A DNA stretch of 64,000 bases from positions 28,755-92,754 of the forward strand of contig NZ_VEGP01000018.1 in the NCBI RefSeq assembly GCF_007679495.1. Direction: 5' to 3'. This document shows, one piece after another, positions 17,735 through 26,245 of the stretch (its first letter is position 1; each line of letters begins with the position of its first letter). The DNA comes from Paenibacillus sp. 32O-W (GTDB lineage Bacteria; Bacillota; Bacilli; Paenibacillales; NBRC-103111). The notes below the pieces were generated by a model. The model saw nothing but the letters and a program-made list of their open reading frames with translations. It had not been told where the DNA came from and ran no database searches. A program made the translations under genes and the position numbers.

Positions 17735-18427
17735 TTACTTCACTTGATCCTTCAGCAAATCCAGCATCAACGGATAGAACTCGGCTTTAAAATGAATGCC
17801 GTCCGCATCGTACAGGTTGGGATGGTCTGCAATGATGGGTGCCAAATCGACAAATCCGGCTCGTTCCTTGGCGGCCAGTTCCTTCAACCCCTGATTGTAA
17901 TCCGCGATATTGCGATAACGGGGCTCCTCTTTCTCCGCTTCCTCTGTTACCGGAGTAACCGATAGAATCGTTATGGCGGCGTCCGGCAGCTTTTCCTTGA
18001 TCGTGTCGACCAATTGGGCGTAGTGCATCAGAGAGTATTCCTTCGGATTGTCGGTAGGCCACAGGATATCGTCCGATCCCAATTGAATAAAGATATGTTT
18101 CGGCCGGCGCTTAACCAAATCGTCGATATCTTCGAGCGCGAACTGGGCGGTTTTCCCGGCACCAGCAAGTACATTCGCCTCATCCAGCACATCGTGGAAC
18201 GACAGCCCTTCCGTAATCGAATCCCCCAGAAATACGCTCTTTTGAAACAGGGTTGCGTATGACGCTTGTTCTGAAGCTGCGGGGTTCGCCCCTTTTTGTT
18301 GAGTCACAGCCCCGGGCTTCTGCCCGCCTTCCGGGTTCCCGCACGCCGCCAACGAGATTGCGACGATTCCGATCAGCAGGGTGATCATTCTTTTTTTGGT
18401 CATATTCATGGTCATGTTCATGTTCAT
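17735..18427 (-). CDS. SGNH/GDSL hydrolase-like lipoprotein
   Basis: A 230-residue protein with a lipobox (SLAAC, Cys about 29). Block I is FLGDSITEG with the catalytic serine, a GSDD block takes the place of the usual GxND, and the Asp/His pair is in DADGIHF near the C-terminus. These enzymes are esterases or acetyl-transferases acting on wall or polysaccharide acetyl groups. It lies 36 bp before the MBOAT gene, so it could edit or complete acetylation. The start region is odd: MNMNMTMNMTKKR offers five ATG codons in a short sequence repeat. ATG at 18427 is chosen because GAGAGG lies seven bases before it. Confidence 0.87.
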   Translation of the reverse strand: MNMNMTMNMTKKRMITLLIGIVAISLAACGNPEGGQKPGAVTQQKGANPAASEQASYATLFQKSVFLGDSITEGLSFHDVLDEANVLAGAGKTAQFALEDIDDLVKRRPKHIFIQLGSDDILWPTDNPKEYSLMHYAQLVDTIKEKLPDAAITILSVTPVTEEAEKEEPRYRNIADYNQGLKELAAKERAGFVDLAPIIADHPNLYDADGIHFKAEFYPLMLDLLKDQVK

Positions 18428-18446
18428 GTATGTTCCTCTCCCGTTC

Positions 18447-19115
18447 TTAGTTTATTTTTAAATATTCCTTCATCCCGTCCAGAATGGAGGCGGCAATCCG
18501 ATATTGAAAATCGTCCGTAAACATCTGAGCCTCGTCCTGCGGATTCGTGACATAACCGACTTCCAGCAGCACCGCCGGCATCTTCGTATCTTTCACAACG
18601 AAAAAGTCCTCTTTCTTCACCCCGCGGTCGCGAAATCCGGTCGCCCCAGCCACATGCTTGTGTATGATTTTAGCCAGCTTAAGCGATTCTTTGCGGTAAT
18701 AATAAGTTTCCGTACCCGAAACATCGGGATCGGTATACGTGTTGCCATGAATGGATATAAATAAGTCCGCACCGATCTGATTGGCAAATTCGGGTCTAGC
18801 CCGATCTATGGAAGAAAGAAATCGGTCATCGGTTCGGGTCAAATAGACCTCGATTCGCGGTTCTTGCTGCGCCAGTTCCTTCACCTTCTGTGATAGCTGC
18901 AGCGTAAAATCCTTCTCGTCTTTGCCGCTGACGCCGGTAGCTCCCCGGTCCTTGCCCCCGTGTCCCGGGTCAATGACCACTTTATATACCGGGGCATCGT
19001 CGATATTCGCAGCCCCGCTCTCGCTCGCGCGGATTTCGCCGTCATAAAGCTTGTACACGGCAAAAATAAGAATGGCGGCCGCAAGCCATTTTAAGTACGG
19101 TCTCCTTCGCTTCAT
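18447..19115 (-). CDS. N-acetylmuramoyl-L-alanine amidase (Amidase_3)
   Basis: A 222-residue protein with an N-terminal membrane anchor (residues 8-24) and an Amidase_3 domain from about 44 to the end. Zinc ligands are visible as DPGHGG (His52), Glu67 in GKDEKDF, and the histidine of SIHGN. The catalytic glutamate is in LLEVGYVTN. The enzyme cleaves the bond between muramic acid and the stem peptide. No wall-binding repeat is attached, so it is a minimal membrane-tethered form. It is the first gene of the operon, 19 bp before the SGNH lipoprotein, and links the acetylation genes to wall metabolism. Confidence 0.93.
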   Translation of the reverse strand: MKRRRPYLKWLAAAILIFAVYKLYDGEIRASESGAANIDDAPVYKVVIDPGHGGKDRGATGVSGKDEKDFTLQLSQKVKELAQQEPRIEVYLTRTDDRFLSSIDRARPEFANQIGADLFISIHGNTYTDPDVSGTETYYYRKESLKLAKIIHKHVAGATGFRDRGVKKEDFFVVKDTKMPAVLLEVGYVTNPQDEAQMFTDDFQYRIAASILDGMKEYLKIN

Positions 19116-19526
19116 CGGTCTCCCCCCTTCCGTTAACCTTACATGCGATGAACTTGCTCCCGAAATTCAGGCGGATAGTTGGGCGTCCGTAAGACTTCTG
19201 CACCGCGGTCTCGCTCAAGACAGCTTTTACGGTCACGTGCCTTCCTCGCAAAATAGAATAATAGAGAGAGATAAAGATAAGATGCAGAAGATATAAAAGT
19301 AATTTAAAGAATACTAGAAGAAACGGCTGTCGCCGCCCTTGTCCAAGGACATACTATTTCTTGATGTAGGTAGATTGAAGCAATTACTCCATCGGCGGCT
19401 AGCGAGTACTCTAGGGGGATTTAGAAGAGGCCATGCAGCGATTTCAAGCTGTAAGAAATACTAAAAAGGCCGCCCCCAATAGTCGTTGCCTATTTTCAGC
19501 CCCGCTCAGCGCCGATTTTTTGCAAT
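19116..19526. other. Intergenic region, promoter of the envelope operon
   Basis: No gene is supported. The part 19250-19320 is AT-rich, purine-rich on the plus strand and likely holds the minus-strand promoter of the amidase operon, but no core elements can be named. Confidence 0.4.
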
Positions 19527-19576
19527 AAAAAGGACCTCACCATCCACCTTTACAGTGGAATGCGAGGTCGTTCTTT
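19527..19576 (-). terminator. Terminator-like hairpin beyond the histidine kinase gene
   Basis: AAGGACCTC pairs with GAGGTCGTTCTT, with a second short stem (CCAC/GTGG) inside. On the minus strand the hairpin is followed by TTTTT. It is the first terminator downstream of the kinase, so the repeats at 19702-20230 would lie in that gene's 3' untranslated RNA. The stem resembles those at 2061 and 36975. Confidence 0.6.
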
Positions 19577-19701
19577 CGTACATATCGGGAGGTACTCGTT
19601 TTATACGATATTCTTCGGGACAGCTCCAATTCCCCCCCGGATAGTGTAAAAGACGGTCGTGGAGGATAGTATGGTTATTTTAGAAAAAGGGCTGCCACGT
19701 A

Positions 19702-19996
19702 CCTGATTCTAAAGCGATACTGCAGGTCTTTTGGGGAAAAGGTGCCGGCATGCCTGATTCTAAAGCAATAATGCAGGTCTTTTCCGGGAAATGGTGCGAC
19801 ATGCCTGATTCTAAAGCAATAATGCAGGTCTTTTCCGGGAAATGGTGCGACATGCCCGATTCTAAAGCAATAATGCAGGTCTTTTTCGGGAAATGGTGCG
19901 ACACGCCCGATTCTAAAGCAATAATGCAGGTCTTTCGAGGGATTTTTGCGAAATCGGCCCATTTTGCCAAAAAGACCTGCACATTTGATCGTCTTT
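19702..19996. repeat. Five tandem 51-bp units plus an inverted core
   Basis: Units start at 19702, 19753, 19804, 19855 and 19906, an exact 51-bp period. Units 2-4 are nearly identical; each holds GATTCTAAAGCAATAATG followed by CAGGTCTTT. The last unit leads into an inverted copy AAAGACCTGCA (19971-19981), 36 bp after the last direct copy, so a large hairpin can form. Because 51 is a multiple of three, the array gives long but meaningless reading frames on both strands. The inverted part and its flank are also found at 51196-51300. Confidence 0.9.
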
Positions 19997-20026
19997 CGCA
20001 CTATTTGTGAAAAACGGCCGAATTTT

Positions 20027-20230
20027 AATGTATTTTTGCTTGTCTTTGCGTCGAACGTGCAGGAGCAGAGGGGCCGAATTTCTCCTTTGACGTCCTTGAT
20101 GTCCCTGACTCCCTTGTTCATGGCGGAATAATGTATTTTTGCTCGTCCTTGCGTCGAACTTGCAGGAGCAGAGGGGCCGAACTTCTCCTTTGACGTCCTT
20201 GATGTCCCTGACTCCCTTGCCCATGGCGGA
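20027..20230. repeat. Two 101-bp direct repeats, 103 bp apart
   Basis: Copies at 20027-20127 and 20130-20230 differ at only a handful of bases. Both run from AATGTATTTTTGC through GGAGCAGAGGGGCCGAA to CATGGCGGA. The first part (AATGTATTTTTGCTCGTC) recurs at 51298-51315. The frames through them are repeat products, not genes. Confidence 0.85.
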
Positions 20231-20360
20231 GCATTTCGTGCAGGCCGTTACTCAGTCGTTTGGAGCATTACGCACCACGTGCGAGACTCCCAGCGCGCGG
20301 TGTTTGGCGTTGCATGACGGGATCAACCACAGGCTACTTTGGAGAGTGGAGACAGCCCGC

Positions 20361-22178
20361 CTACACTTTTTTATTCAGATCGAAATAAAACATTACGCCT
20401 TCCGCTGTATTGGTGACGCCGTACCGCACCCCGTGCAGCTCCAAAATCTTCCTGGAAATCGCCAATCCGAGTCCGGTTCCTCCGGCCTTCCGATGGCGGG
20501 AACTATCGCCGCGATAGAAACGGTCCCATATCTTCTCCAGCTGCTCCGCCGGAATATGGGTTCCTTTATTTTCGATACTCACCCGGACGGTCTCCTGCTC
20601 TTCGACGGCCGAAAGGATGATCGATTCTTGTTCCGGCGTATAGCGGATAGCATTGGTGAGGAAATTGACCAGCACCTGCTCGATCCGATGCTGATTGCCT
20701 ACAACCTCGACCGGGGCGAGACGGGTATACAGATGCAATGACTTGCTCTCCAAGTCCGAAGAGAATTTCGCACAAACCCGCTCTATAAGTGTATCGATAT
20801 GGAACGAATCCATCTTCATCTTGTATGTGCCTGATTCGTATTTCGCCAGCTCCAACATATCCCCGATGAGCAGATCCATTCTCCTCACTTCATCTTCCAT
20901 CGCCGCAAAATAATGATCCCGCTTATGGCTGGCAACCCCGTCCTTAAGAATGGACAGGCAGCTTTGAATGACGCTTAACGGAGTTTTTAATTCATGCGAC
21001 ACTCCGGATATAAACTCTTTTCGCGTATTTTCCAGCTGCTTCTCTTTCTCAATGTCCTGCCCCAGCCGGGTTATATGGGAATGCAGCCGTTCGGACAGCT
21101 CGTTAATATTGCGGGACAAGTCCCCGATCTCATCCTTGGTCGTTACCGGAATTTTCTCGGTGAAGTCTAGCCCGGCCATTCTCTGCGCCGTACGGTTGAT
21201 ACGCAGCAGCGGACGGGCAATCCGGCGGGAATAATAGAAGGAGGCGAGCAGTACGAGCAGAAGTGTGGCGATGACGATGTATACATAGTAATCCTGTATC
21301 ACATCCGCGGCTTCACTCACCGGCTGCAGCGACACCATCGCGAACAGGTAGGCGGGATTCCCGTTCCGGTCATCGATGTGCTCCACGAACAATTTGTAAT
21401 TCACCTGGTTTTCTTCAAAATCTATGATCTGGCTCTCATTCGTACCGCCATCATAATCTCCAAACAGAAGATCCGCTTGAAAGCTTTTGACCCGGTCCAG
21501 AAATAGATGGTTCGTATAGCGTGACACCTCCGTCCCTTCCGGAGTCCGGACTTTTATGATCGTTCCTTTGACAAAAAACGACGGATACAGATCACGATAT
21601 CGGTTCAGATCCTCAAACCTGGTGACGACCTCATATTCCTTGTTTACCATCTGCTGATTTTCCAGACGGCCTTCCTCCCTCAGACGGCCTGGTTCCCTTG
21701 CCATCCGCTGCGGAACCGGCTGATGGTTCATCAGCAAGCCTTCTATAGCGATCCGCTCTCCCTCTTGAATCCATGTAGTGAGGAACGGATTGTCCTGACT
21801 GAAATCCTCCACATTCATGACGCTGTAAAGCGGGATGGTCATCGTTTGGCCGGAAAGGCCATCGTCAGAAAGCTCCACCCGAACCTCCATATAAAAATCG
21901 CCGAAATAATTAAGATTTCCCATGGCGTCCAATGTCGTGACCCAGGTGTTATGTCTTTGATAAAAGTCCTGCTCCAGCTTGGCTACGGCCTGCGGGTCCC
22001 CTGCACTATTGAAGTAGTCCTGTTTGTAAGCTTGAAGGGCCGCCTGCACCTTCTCTACCTTCTGATGCACATAAAATTGCTTGAAGAATACGGTCTGCCC
22101 GACAAAAAGAATCGCGAGAATGAACAGGCATAATGCGGTCGTTAATAGAAAAAGCTTGAGTACGATGCCTCTTCTCAT
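20361..22178 (-). CDS. Membrane sensor histidine kinase (HAMP, HisKA, HATPase)
   Basis: A 605-residue kinase with two membrane helices (about 8-30 and 290-312) enclosing a sensor domain of some 260 residues of unassigned type. A HAMP linker follows (IARPLLRINRTAQRM), then HisKA with the H-box VSHELKTPLS. The ATPase domain shows N-box NFLTNAIRYT, an F-box-like IWDRFYRG and G-box GGTGLGLAIS. Phosphorylation of the H-box histidine passes to the response regulator encoded just upstream, with a 4-bp gene overlap. No target operon is identified. The signal is unknown, though an envelope signal fits the large extracellular loop and the neighbouring envelope operon. Confidence 0.93.
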   Translation of the reverse strand: MRRGIVLKLFLLTTALCLFILAILFVGQTVFFKQFYVHQKVEKVQAALQAYKQDYFNSAGDPQAVAKLEQDFYQRHNTWVTTLDAMGNLNYFGDFYMEVRVELSDDGLSGQTMTIPLYSVMNVEDFSQDNPFLTTWIQEGERIAIEGLLMNHQPVPQRMAREPGRLREEGRLENQQMVNKEYEVVTRFEDLNRYRDLYPSFFVKGTIIKVRTPEGTEVSRYTNHLFLDRVKSFQADLLFGDYDGGTNESQIIDFEENQVNYKLFVEHIDDRNGNPAYLFAMVSLQPVSEAADVIQDYYVYIVIATLLLVLLASFYYSRRIARPLLRINRTAQRMAGLDFTEKIPVTTKDEIGDLSRNINELSERLHSHITRLGQDIEKEKQLENTRKEFISGVSHELKTPLSVIQSCLSILKDGVASHKRDHYFAAMEDEVRRMDLLIGDMLELAKYESGTYKMKMDSFHIDTLIERVCAKFSSDLESKSLHLYTRLAPVEVVGNQHRIEQVLVNFLTNAIRYTPEQESIILSAVEEQETVRVSIENKGTHIPAEQLEKIWDRFYRGDSSRHRKAGGTGLGLAISRKILELHGVRYGVTNTAEGVMFYFDLNKKV

Positions 22179-22852
22179 GGCTGATCCTCGAATTTATATC
22201 CCGAACGGACGACGGTGACGATGCATCGGGCATGCTCCCCCAGCTTGGAGCGCAAATTGCGGATATGACTGTTGACTGTACGATCGTCGCCAACGAAATC
22301 ATATCCCCACACTTTAGTAATTAACTGCTCCCTGGTAATGATCATCCCCTTGTTCTTCATAAGGCAGGCCAGGATTTCAAATTCCGTATGCGTCAAGCTG
22401 CAGTTCGTCCCGTCCAATGTAACGGTGCGAGAAGGAAAATGAATCGTAATCCCGCGGCCGGATAAAGTATCGCTCTCCTGCGCGTCAACCCGCCGGTTCT
22501 CAAGAAGCCGTTTGGCCCGTGCCAGCAAAATGGGAGGGCTGTACGGTTTGGTGACGTAATCGTCCGCACCCAGCTCGAAGCCGAGCAGCGTATCGTCCTC
22601 GTCCGAGCGGGCCGTCAGCATAATAATCGGAACGTCCGACGACTTCCGAATGCGCCGGCATACCGCCCACCCGTCCAATTCCGGGAGCATGATGTCCAAT
22701 ATGATTAAGTCCACTTCATGCTCCTGAAATAACGCCAGCGCCTGTTTTCCGTCCTCCGCTTCCAGCACTTCATAGCCATCCTCGAGCAAATAATCCTTCA
22801 CGATTTCCCGCAGAATAGGTTCGTCTTCTACGATCAGTATTGTTTTAGACAT
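22175..22852 (-). CDS. OmpR/PhoB-family response regulator
   Basis: A 225-residue regulator. The receiver domain (about 1-115) has the acidic pair in VEDE, phospho-acceptor Asp53 in LIILDIMLPELDGW, the switch threonine in MLTAR and the conserved lysine in DDYVTKPY. The C-terminal winged helix (about 130-223) has the typical LTHTEFEILACLM and GDDRTVNSHIRNLRSKLG stretches, including the recognition helix. It is transcribed first and overlaps the kinase gene by 4 bp. The two form a standard two-component system. Promoter elements in 22853-23041 cannot be fixed. Confidence 0.94.
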   Translation of the reverse strand: MSKTILIVEDEPILREIVKDYLLEDGYEVLEAEDGKQALALFQEHEVDLIILDIMLPELDGWAVCRRIRKSSDVPIIMLTARSDEDDTLLGFELGADDYVTKPYSPPILLARAKRLLENRRVDAQESDTLSGRGITIHFPSRTVTLDGTNCSLTHTEFEILACLMKNKGMIITREQLITKVWGYDFVGDDRTVNSHIRNLRSKLGEHARCIVTVVRSGYKFEDQP

Positions 22853-23041
22853 AAGTTATGACCTCTCAAAACGTTTGTCGAAGCAGGCTCCTGCATTCGC
22901 CTTGCATGTGCCCTTGGCCAGGACACCTTGTCCCGTTGTCAATGCTTATTATTTCCTGCTATTGCGTTCAAATTCTGCCCGCCAACACCGCTGTATTAAG
23001 GGATTGTACACCGGCCTCTGACCCTTCAGGCTTCCGGAAAA

Positions 23042-24067
23042 TTACAAATACCGGGCGATGATCCGAACCAATTTCGCAGGAAACTGTTGTAAATCTGTAA
23101 TATCCAAAAACCTCTCCTACCCATAGATTTGGCTTATGACATCCTTATCCTGGCCGATGGCAGCGGCGAGGAAGGCAATTCCTTTCCGTTCATATTCGGC
23201 TATCGTCTGCTGCATGTCCAATGCCGCATAATTTCCGGTATAATCCTCCATCGCCTTGGGCTGCCCGTCACTTATGCTGATCAACAGCTTGGTCCGCTGC
23301 GGTGCGGCCGCTAACCGCTCCGCAATGATTCGGAGAGCCATGCCATCCCGATTATTGCTTCTCGCGCGAATCCCCATCAGCCTGAATCGGTCATCGGCAT
23401 CGACCTGATCCAAATCGGTATAGGCATATACGGACATTTGCTCCAGCTTGGAAATATCGGCCGTATCGCCGTATATCAATATAGGAATATGGCAAATCCG
23501 GCAAAATTCATATACCGCAAGTACGGCGCGTTTGGCAGCCTCCAATCTTCCGAAAGCCGACATCGACGCGGATTCGTCCACTCGCAGAGCAACTGCAAGG
23601 GAGGGGGACTCCGTTGGAGGAAGCTTCTTCGCAAAATATCTGAAATCACGATAAGCGGTACGGTCCGCTTGAAATTTGCCGCCATAATAGTGATTCCCCG
23701 CAAATTCCAAAGAGACCTCATGCTCCAACAGCGGCATTACCTTACGCGCCGTTTCCCGCACGACAGGCATAAGCTCTTTGCTCAGACGGAAGTATTCCTG
23801 CTGAAGATCCCTATCGAATTCCGGACGATGTACAATGAGCCGGATTCCTTTATGAACAGAATCGGATATGGTCTTTCTTGCGTCTTGATTCAGCTTCTTT
23901 CGAAATTCCCGATTTTTACGCTTTGCATCGTCCGTCGACCTGTCATGATCGGTCTGATGATACACCGGAGGGCAGTCTTCTTCCAGCTCTGACCTCTCCG
24001 TAGAGGTCGGCTCATCCGACAGCGAAATTTCGGAGCTGCGATCGTCACTATCGGCGGCCTTTTTCAA
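23042..24067 (-). pseudogene. VWA-domain protein gene with in-frame amber codon and missing 5' end
   Basis: The frame encodes an acidic linker and a VWA domain with the MIDAS motif DESAS (VDESASMSAFGR) and SDGQP. It belongs to the VWA partners of MoxR-like ATPases. A TAG at 23117-23119 follows QIYG. The same frame then continues ERFLDITDL to RIIARYL and a TAA at 23042, which is a natural family C-terminus, so the TAG interrupts the gene. At the other end no ATG or GTG is in frame back to the stop at about 24140; only a TTG at 24067 without ribosome site. Family members usually carry a long N-terminal domain that is absent here. Two lesions suggest decay; sequencing error can explain only the amber codon. 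Confidence 0.75.
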
Positions 24068-24146
24068 AATAATTCCGTCTTCCGCCTGGCTGTCATGGTC
24101 AGCACCGTCATCGTCTGCTGTTCCTTCCGTCCTTATTTCTATTGCT

Positions 24147-25253
24147 TCAACATTTCGTTTTTTTTACTTCCAGCTCCACTTCCTCCAGGCTGGCCAACAA
24201 ACCTTGGCTCGTCAGCGCTTCCTCCAACAGCCGGATTTCTTCGGAATCGGTAGTAATTTTGTAGATGACTTTATGATATAAGGATTCTCTTGCAGAAGCA
24301 CCGGCAGCTACCGCATCCGCCCAATAAAAAAAGGAGCGCATACCCGCCACCCCTTTGATGGCGTTGGCCCGGGCCGTTTTGTCCAATACGATAATAATTT
24401 CCGCCAGAACGTCCAGCACCTCGCGATTGCGATAACCGGTTTTGGCAGCGGCACGCTCCATCATGACTTCTTTAGGCGGCAAATCCATCTTCTCCGTATG
24501 CTGAATCCTGTCGCGCAAAGCCTCGTTAAGCGGTCTGCAGCCCGCATAATTCCGGTTGGTGGTAATGACCGCTATGAAGTCCGGATGTCTGCGGATGATT
24601 TCCGTAGGCAGATTGATGCTGCCATCCAGCTCCAAGGCCGAGTTAAGCGCCATTAATACCGCGGCATCCCGAATGACGGTCGGTTCCTGTATTTCCAGAA
24701 TGTATCCTTTCTGATAGGCCCTGACTATTTCCGAAGGGTAGAAACGATACTCCACGGCTTCTCCCTCCGTGTTCTCCGCAGCCAGCTTCAGCAATTTTTT
24801 CATTCTCAAGGCAGCCTGTTCCTGCGAAACCCCCAGCACATCCATCAATATTTCAGCCGCGCTTTGGAAACCGTCACTTTCATAGAGAGCTTTCAGCAGC
24901 TTCTGCTCCTCCGGCTCCATCTTCTCCAGGCTCTCCCGGGAAACAACCGGCAAAATGGCACCGATGACATCGGTTTTGTCCATGTCGGCAAAGCAGGTCA
25001 CTTTTGTATACGGGAGGCCCAAGCGCGCCGATAAGGCTTTGGCAAGCTGCGTCTTGCCGGAACCGGCATCCCCCTCTAACAAAATGTTGGCAATCTTCAT
25101 CTCTCCGCGGTTCCAGTTGCGTTTTATTTCTCTACAAATACGCAGTTCTTCCTCGCTTGCCTTATGAGACGGCGGCCTTCTCCAAATGAGCTCTTTCTCC
25201 GCATCGGTCAGTTGTCTGGCCGGGGACAATATAAATTGTTCTTCCATATTCAT
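24147..25253 (-). CDS. MoxR-like AAA+ ATPase
   Basis: A 368-residue AAA+ protein. Walker A is GDAGSGKTQ near residue 60, a DMDKTD segment follows in the domain typical of MoxR relatives, and AVITTNRNYAGCRPLNEALRDR gives sensor 1 and the arginine finger (cited here as ITTNRNYAGC and NEALRDR). An insertion of charged helices lies between about 105 and 175. MoxR ATPases work with a VWA protein as chaperone-like remodelling pairs, for example in metal cofactor insertion. The VWA partner lies immediately downstream but is damaged. The gene follows the DUF6530-like gene by 24 bp, so all three form one operon. Confidence 0.87.
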   Translation of the reverse strand: MNMEEQFILSPARQLTDAEKELIWRRPPSHKASEEELRICREIKRNWNRGEMKIANILLEGDAGSGKTQLAKALSARLGLPYTKVTCFADMDKTDVIGAILPVVSRESLEKMEPEEQKLLKALYESDGFQSAAEILMDVLGVSQEQAALRMKKLLKLAAENTEGEAVEYRFYPSEIVRAYQKGYILEIQEPTVIRDAAVLMALNSALELDGSINLPTEIIRRHPDFIAVITTNRNYAGCRPLNEALRDRIQHTEKMDLPPKEVMMERAAAKTGYRNREVLDVLAEIIIVLDKTARANAIKGVAGMRSFFYWADAVAAGASARESLYHKVIYKITTDSEEIRLLEEALTSQGLLASLEEVELEVKKTKC

Positions 25254-25277
25254 GGCTTTCTCCTTAAAATAGGTTGC

Positions 25278-25757
25278 TTAATACCCCATATCCTTCAAAA
25301 TTCTCGATAAAGTGCGCAGCCGTTCCCCGATCATCTCATCGTCGTTACTCAGAGCCTGATTGAACAGCTTGATATCTTCGTTGATTTTCTCGTTGTCCGT
25401 GCAAACCGCTACCGTCATGGCATCACCCTGCAGGCCGACCCGGTCGATGACCGGATTCTCCGTATCGTACAAATGCTCATATCGGTAAGCTTCGCGAAAA
25501 TGCGCGATCGTCCGGCAAATAAGAATGGATAGGTCAAGCACACGATGTAGCGGCATTTCCTCCGACTGTCTGGACCATTTCTCCCCCGTATATCTCCATA
25601 CTTTGGCCGAAATATCGACGTTGCCCCTGTCATTCCACTGGGCCAATCCCAGGGACAGGCCCTTGGCATCCGTATTTCGGGCATACCGTCCGTCGATCTG
25701 CTCGTAATTTTCCGACACGACAACGGGTTTATGCTTTAGTGTAGTTGGTATTTTCAT
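25278..25757 (-). CDS. Conserved protein, DUF6530-like
   Basis: A 159-residue soluble protein without signal or membrane segment. Distinct stretches are YARNTDAKGLSLGLAQWNDR and DISAKVWRYTGEKWSRQSEE, both dense in polar conserved-looking residues, and a helical second half (LHRVLDLSILICRTIAHF). From memory this resembles the uncharacterised family DUF6530, which is unconfirmed. It heads the operon with the MoxR-like ATPase and the VWA gene, suggesting a client or co-factor of that pair. AGAGG precedes the ATG by about seven bases. Confidence 0.65.
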   Translation of the reverse strand: MKIPTTLKHKPVVVSENYEQIDGRYARNTDAKGLSLGLAQWNDRGNVDISAKVWRYTGEKWSRQSEEMPLHRVLDLSILICRTIAHFREAYRYEHLYDTENPVIDRVGLQGDAMTVAVCTDNEKINEDIKLFNQALSNDDEMIGERLRTLSRILKDMGY

Positions 25758-26097
25758 ATGTGTACCTCTTTTCGTTTTAAATTATTTCGTTTCACCCAGT
25801 ATAAGGATAACGAATATTTCATTTTACTGAATTACTGATTTACTAAATTACTGAATATTATATTTTTGAATTGAACCAAAGTCAACCGTCTCTAGCCAAA
25901 AATGGGCGCTGCTTTTATCGATGTGGTTTTTCCATAGTGACAAGCATAGCTGATCTTGATGCGAACGATGCGTTCTATATAATAAATCGAATAATCATAC
26001 AATCGGCCGTATGTATGGCACGAAAGGTCCGCTTTTGTTATGAATAATCGTTCAAATGGACAGAACTAAAGCACTTCGCCCATTGTCCGCTTATATA
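25758..26097. other. Intergenic region, AT-rich promoter area
   Basis: No gene is seen. The stretch 25820-25860 repeats TTACTGA and TTACTAA several times and is very AT-rich, compatible with the promoter of the minus-strand DUF6530-like operon. Confidence 0.4.
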
Positions 26098-26126
26098 AAG
26101 AAGCCCTTGCATCGCAAGGGCTTCTT
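26098..26126 (-). terminator. Strong terminator hairpin after the RND operon
   Basis: AAGAAGCCCTTGC (26098-26110) pairs perfectly with GCAAGGGCTTCTT (26114-26126), a 13-bp stem with a three-base loop. It lies 120 bp beyond the RND pump stop. The T-rich tail on the minus strand is short (TTTATAT). Confidence 0.7.
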
Positions 26127-26245
26127 CGCGTTATTCCCATTTGTTTTATGCTGCAGCTGCTTCTACAGGTCTGGCTGCTTCTTCTGCGACTGCCTCTACA
26201 CAGGGCGGCCTTTCCGCAGGCTATCCGTAACCTGCTCATTCAAGC

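Noticed and set aside
19702..19960. CRISPR array
   Set aside because: The whole 51-bp unit is conserved, including the part that would be spacer; there are no cas genes and no separate repeat/spacer pattern.
19675..20224. Several reading frames of 86-148 codons over the repeats
   Set aside because: They come from 51-bp and 103-bp repeats without stops and have no ribosome sites. The repeated peptides occur in several frames and on both strands.
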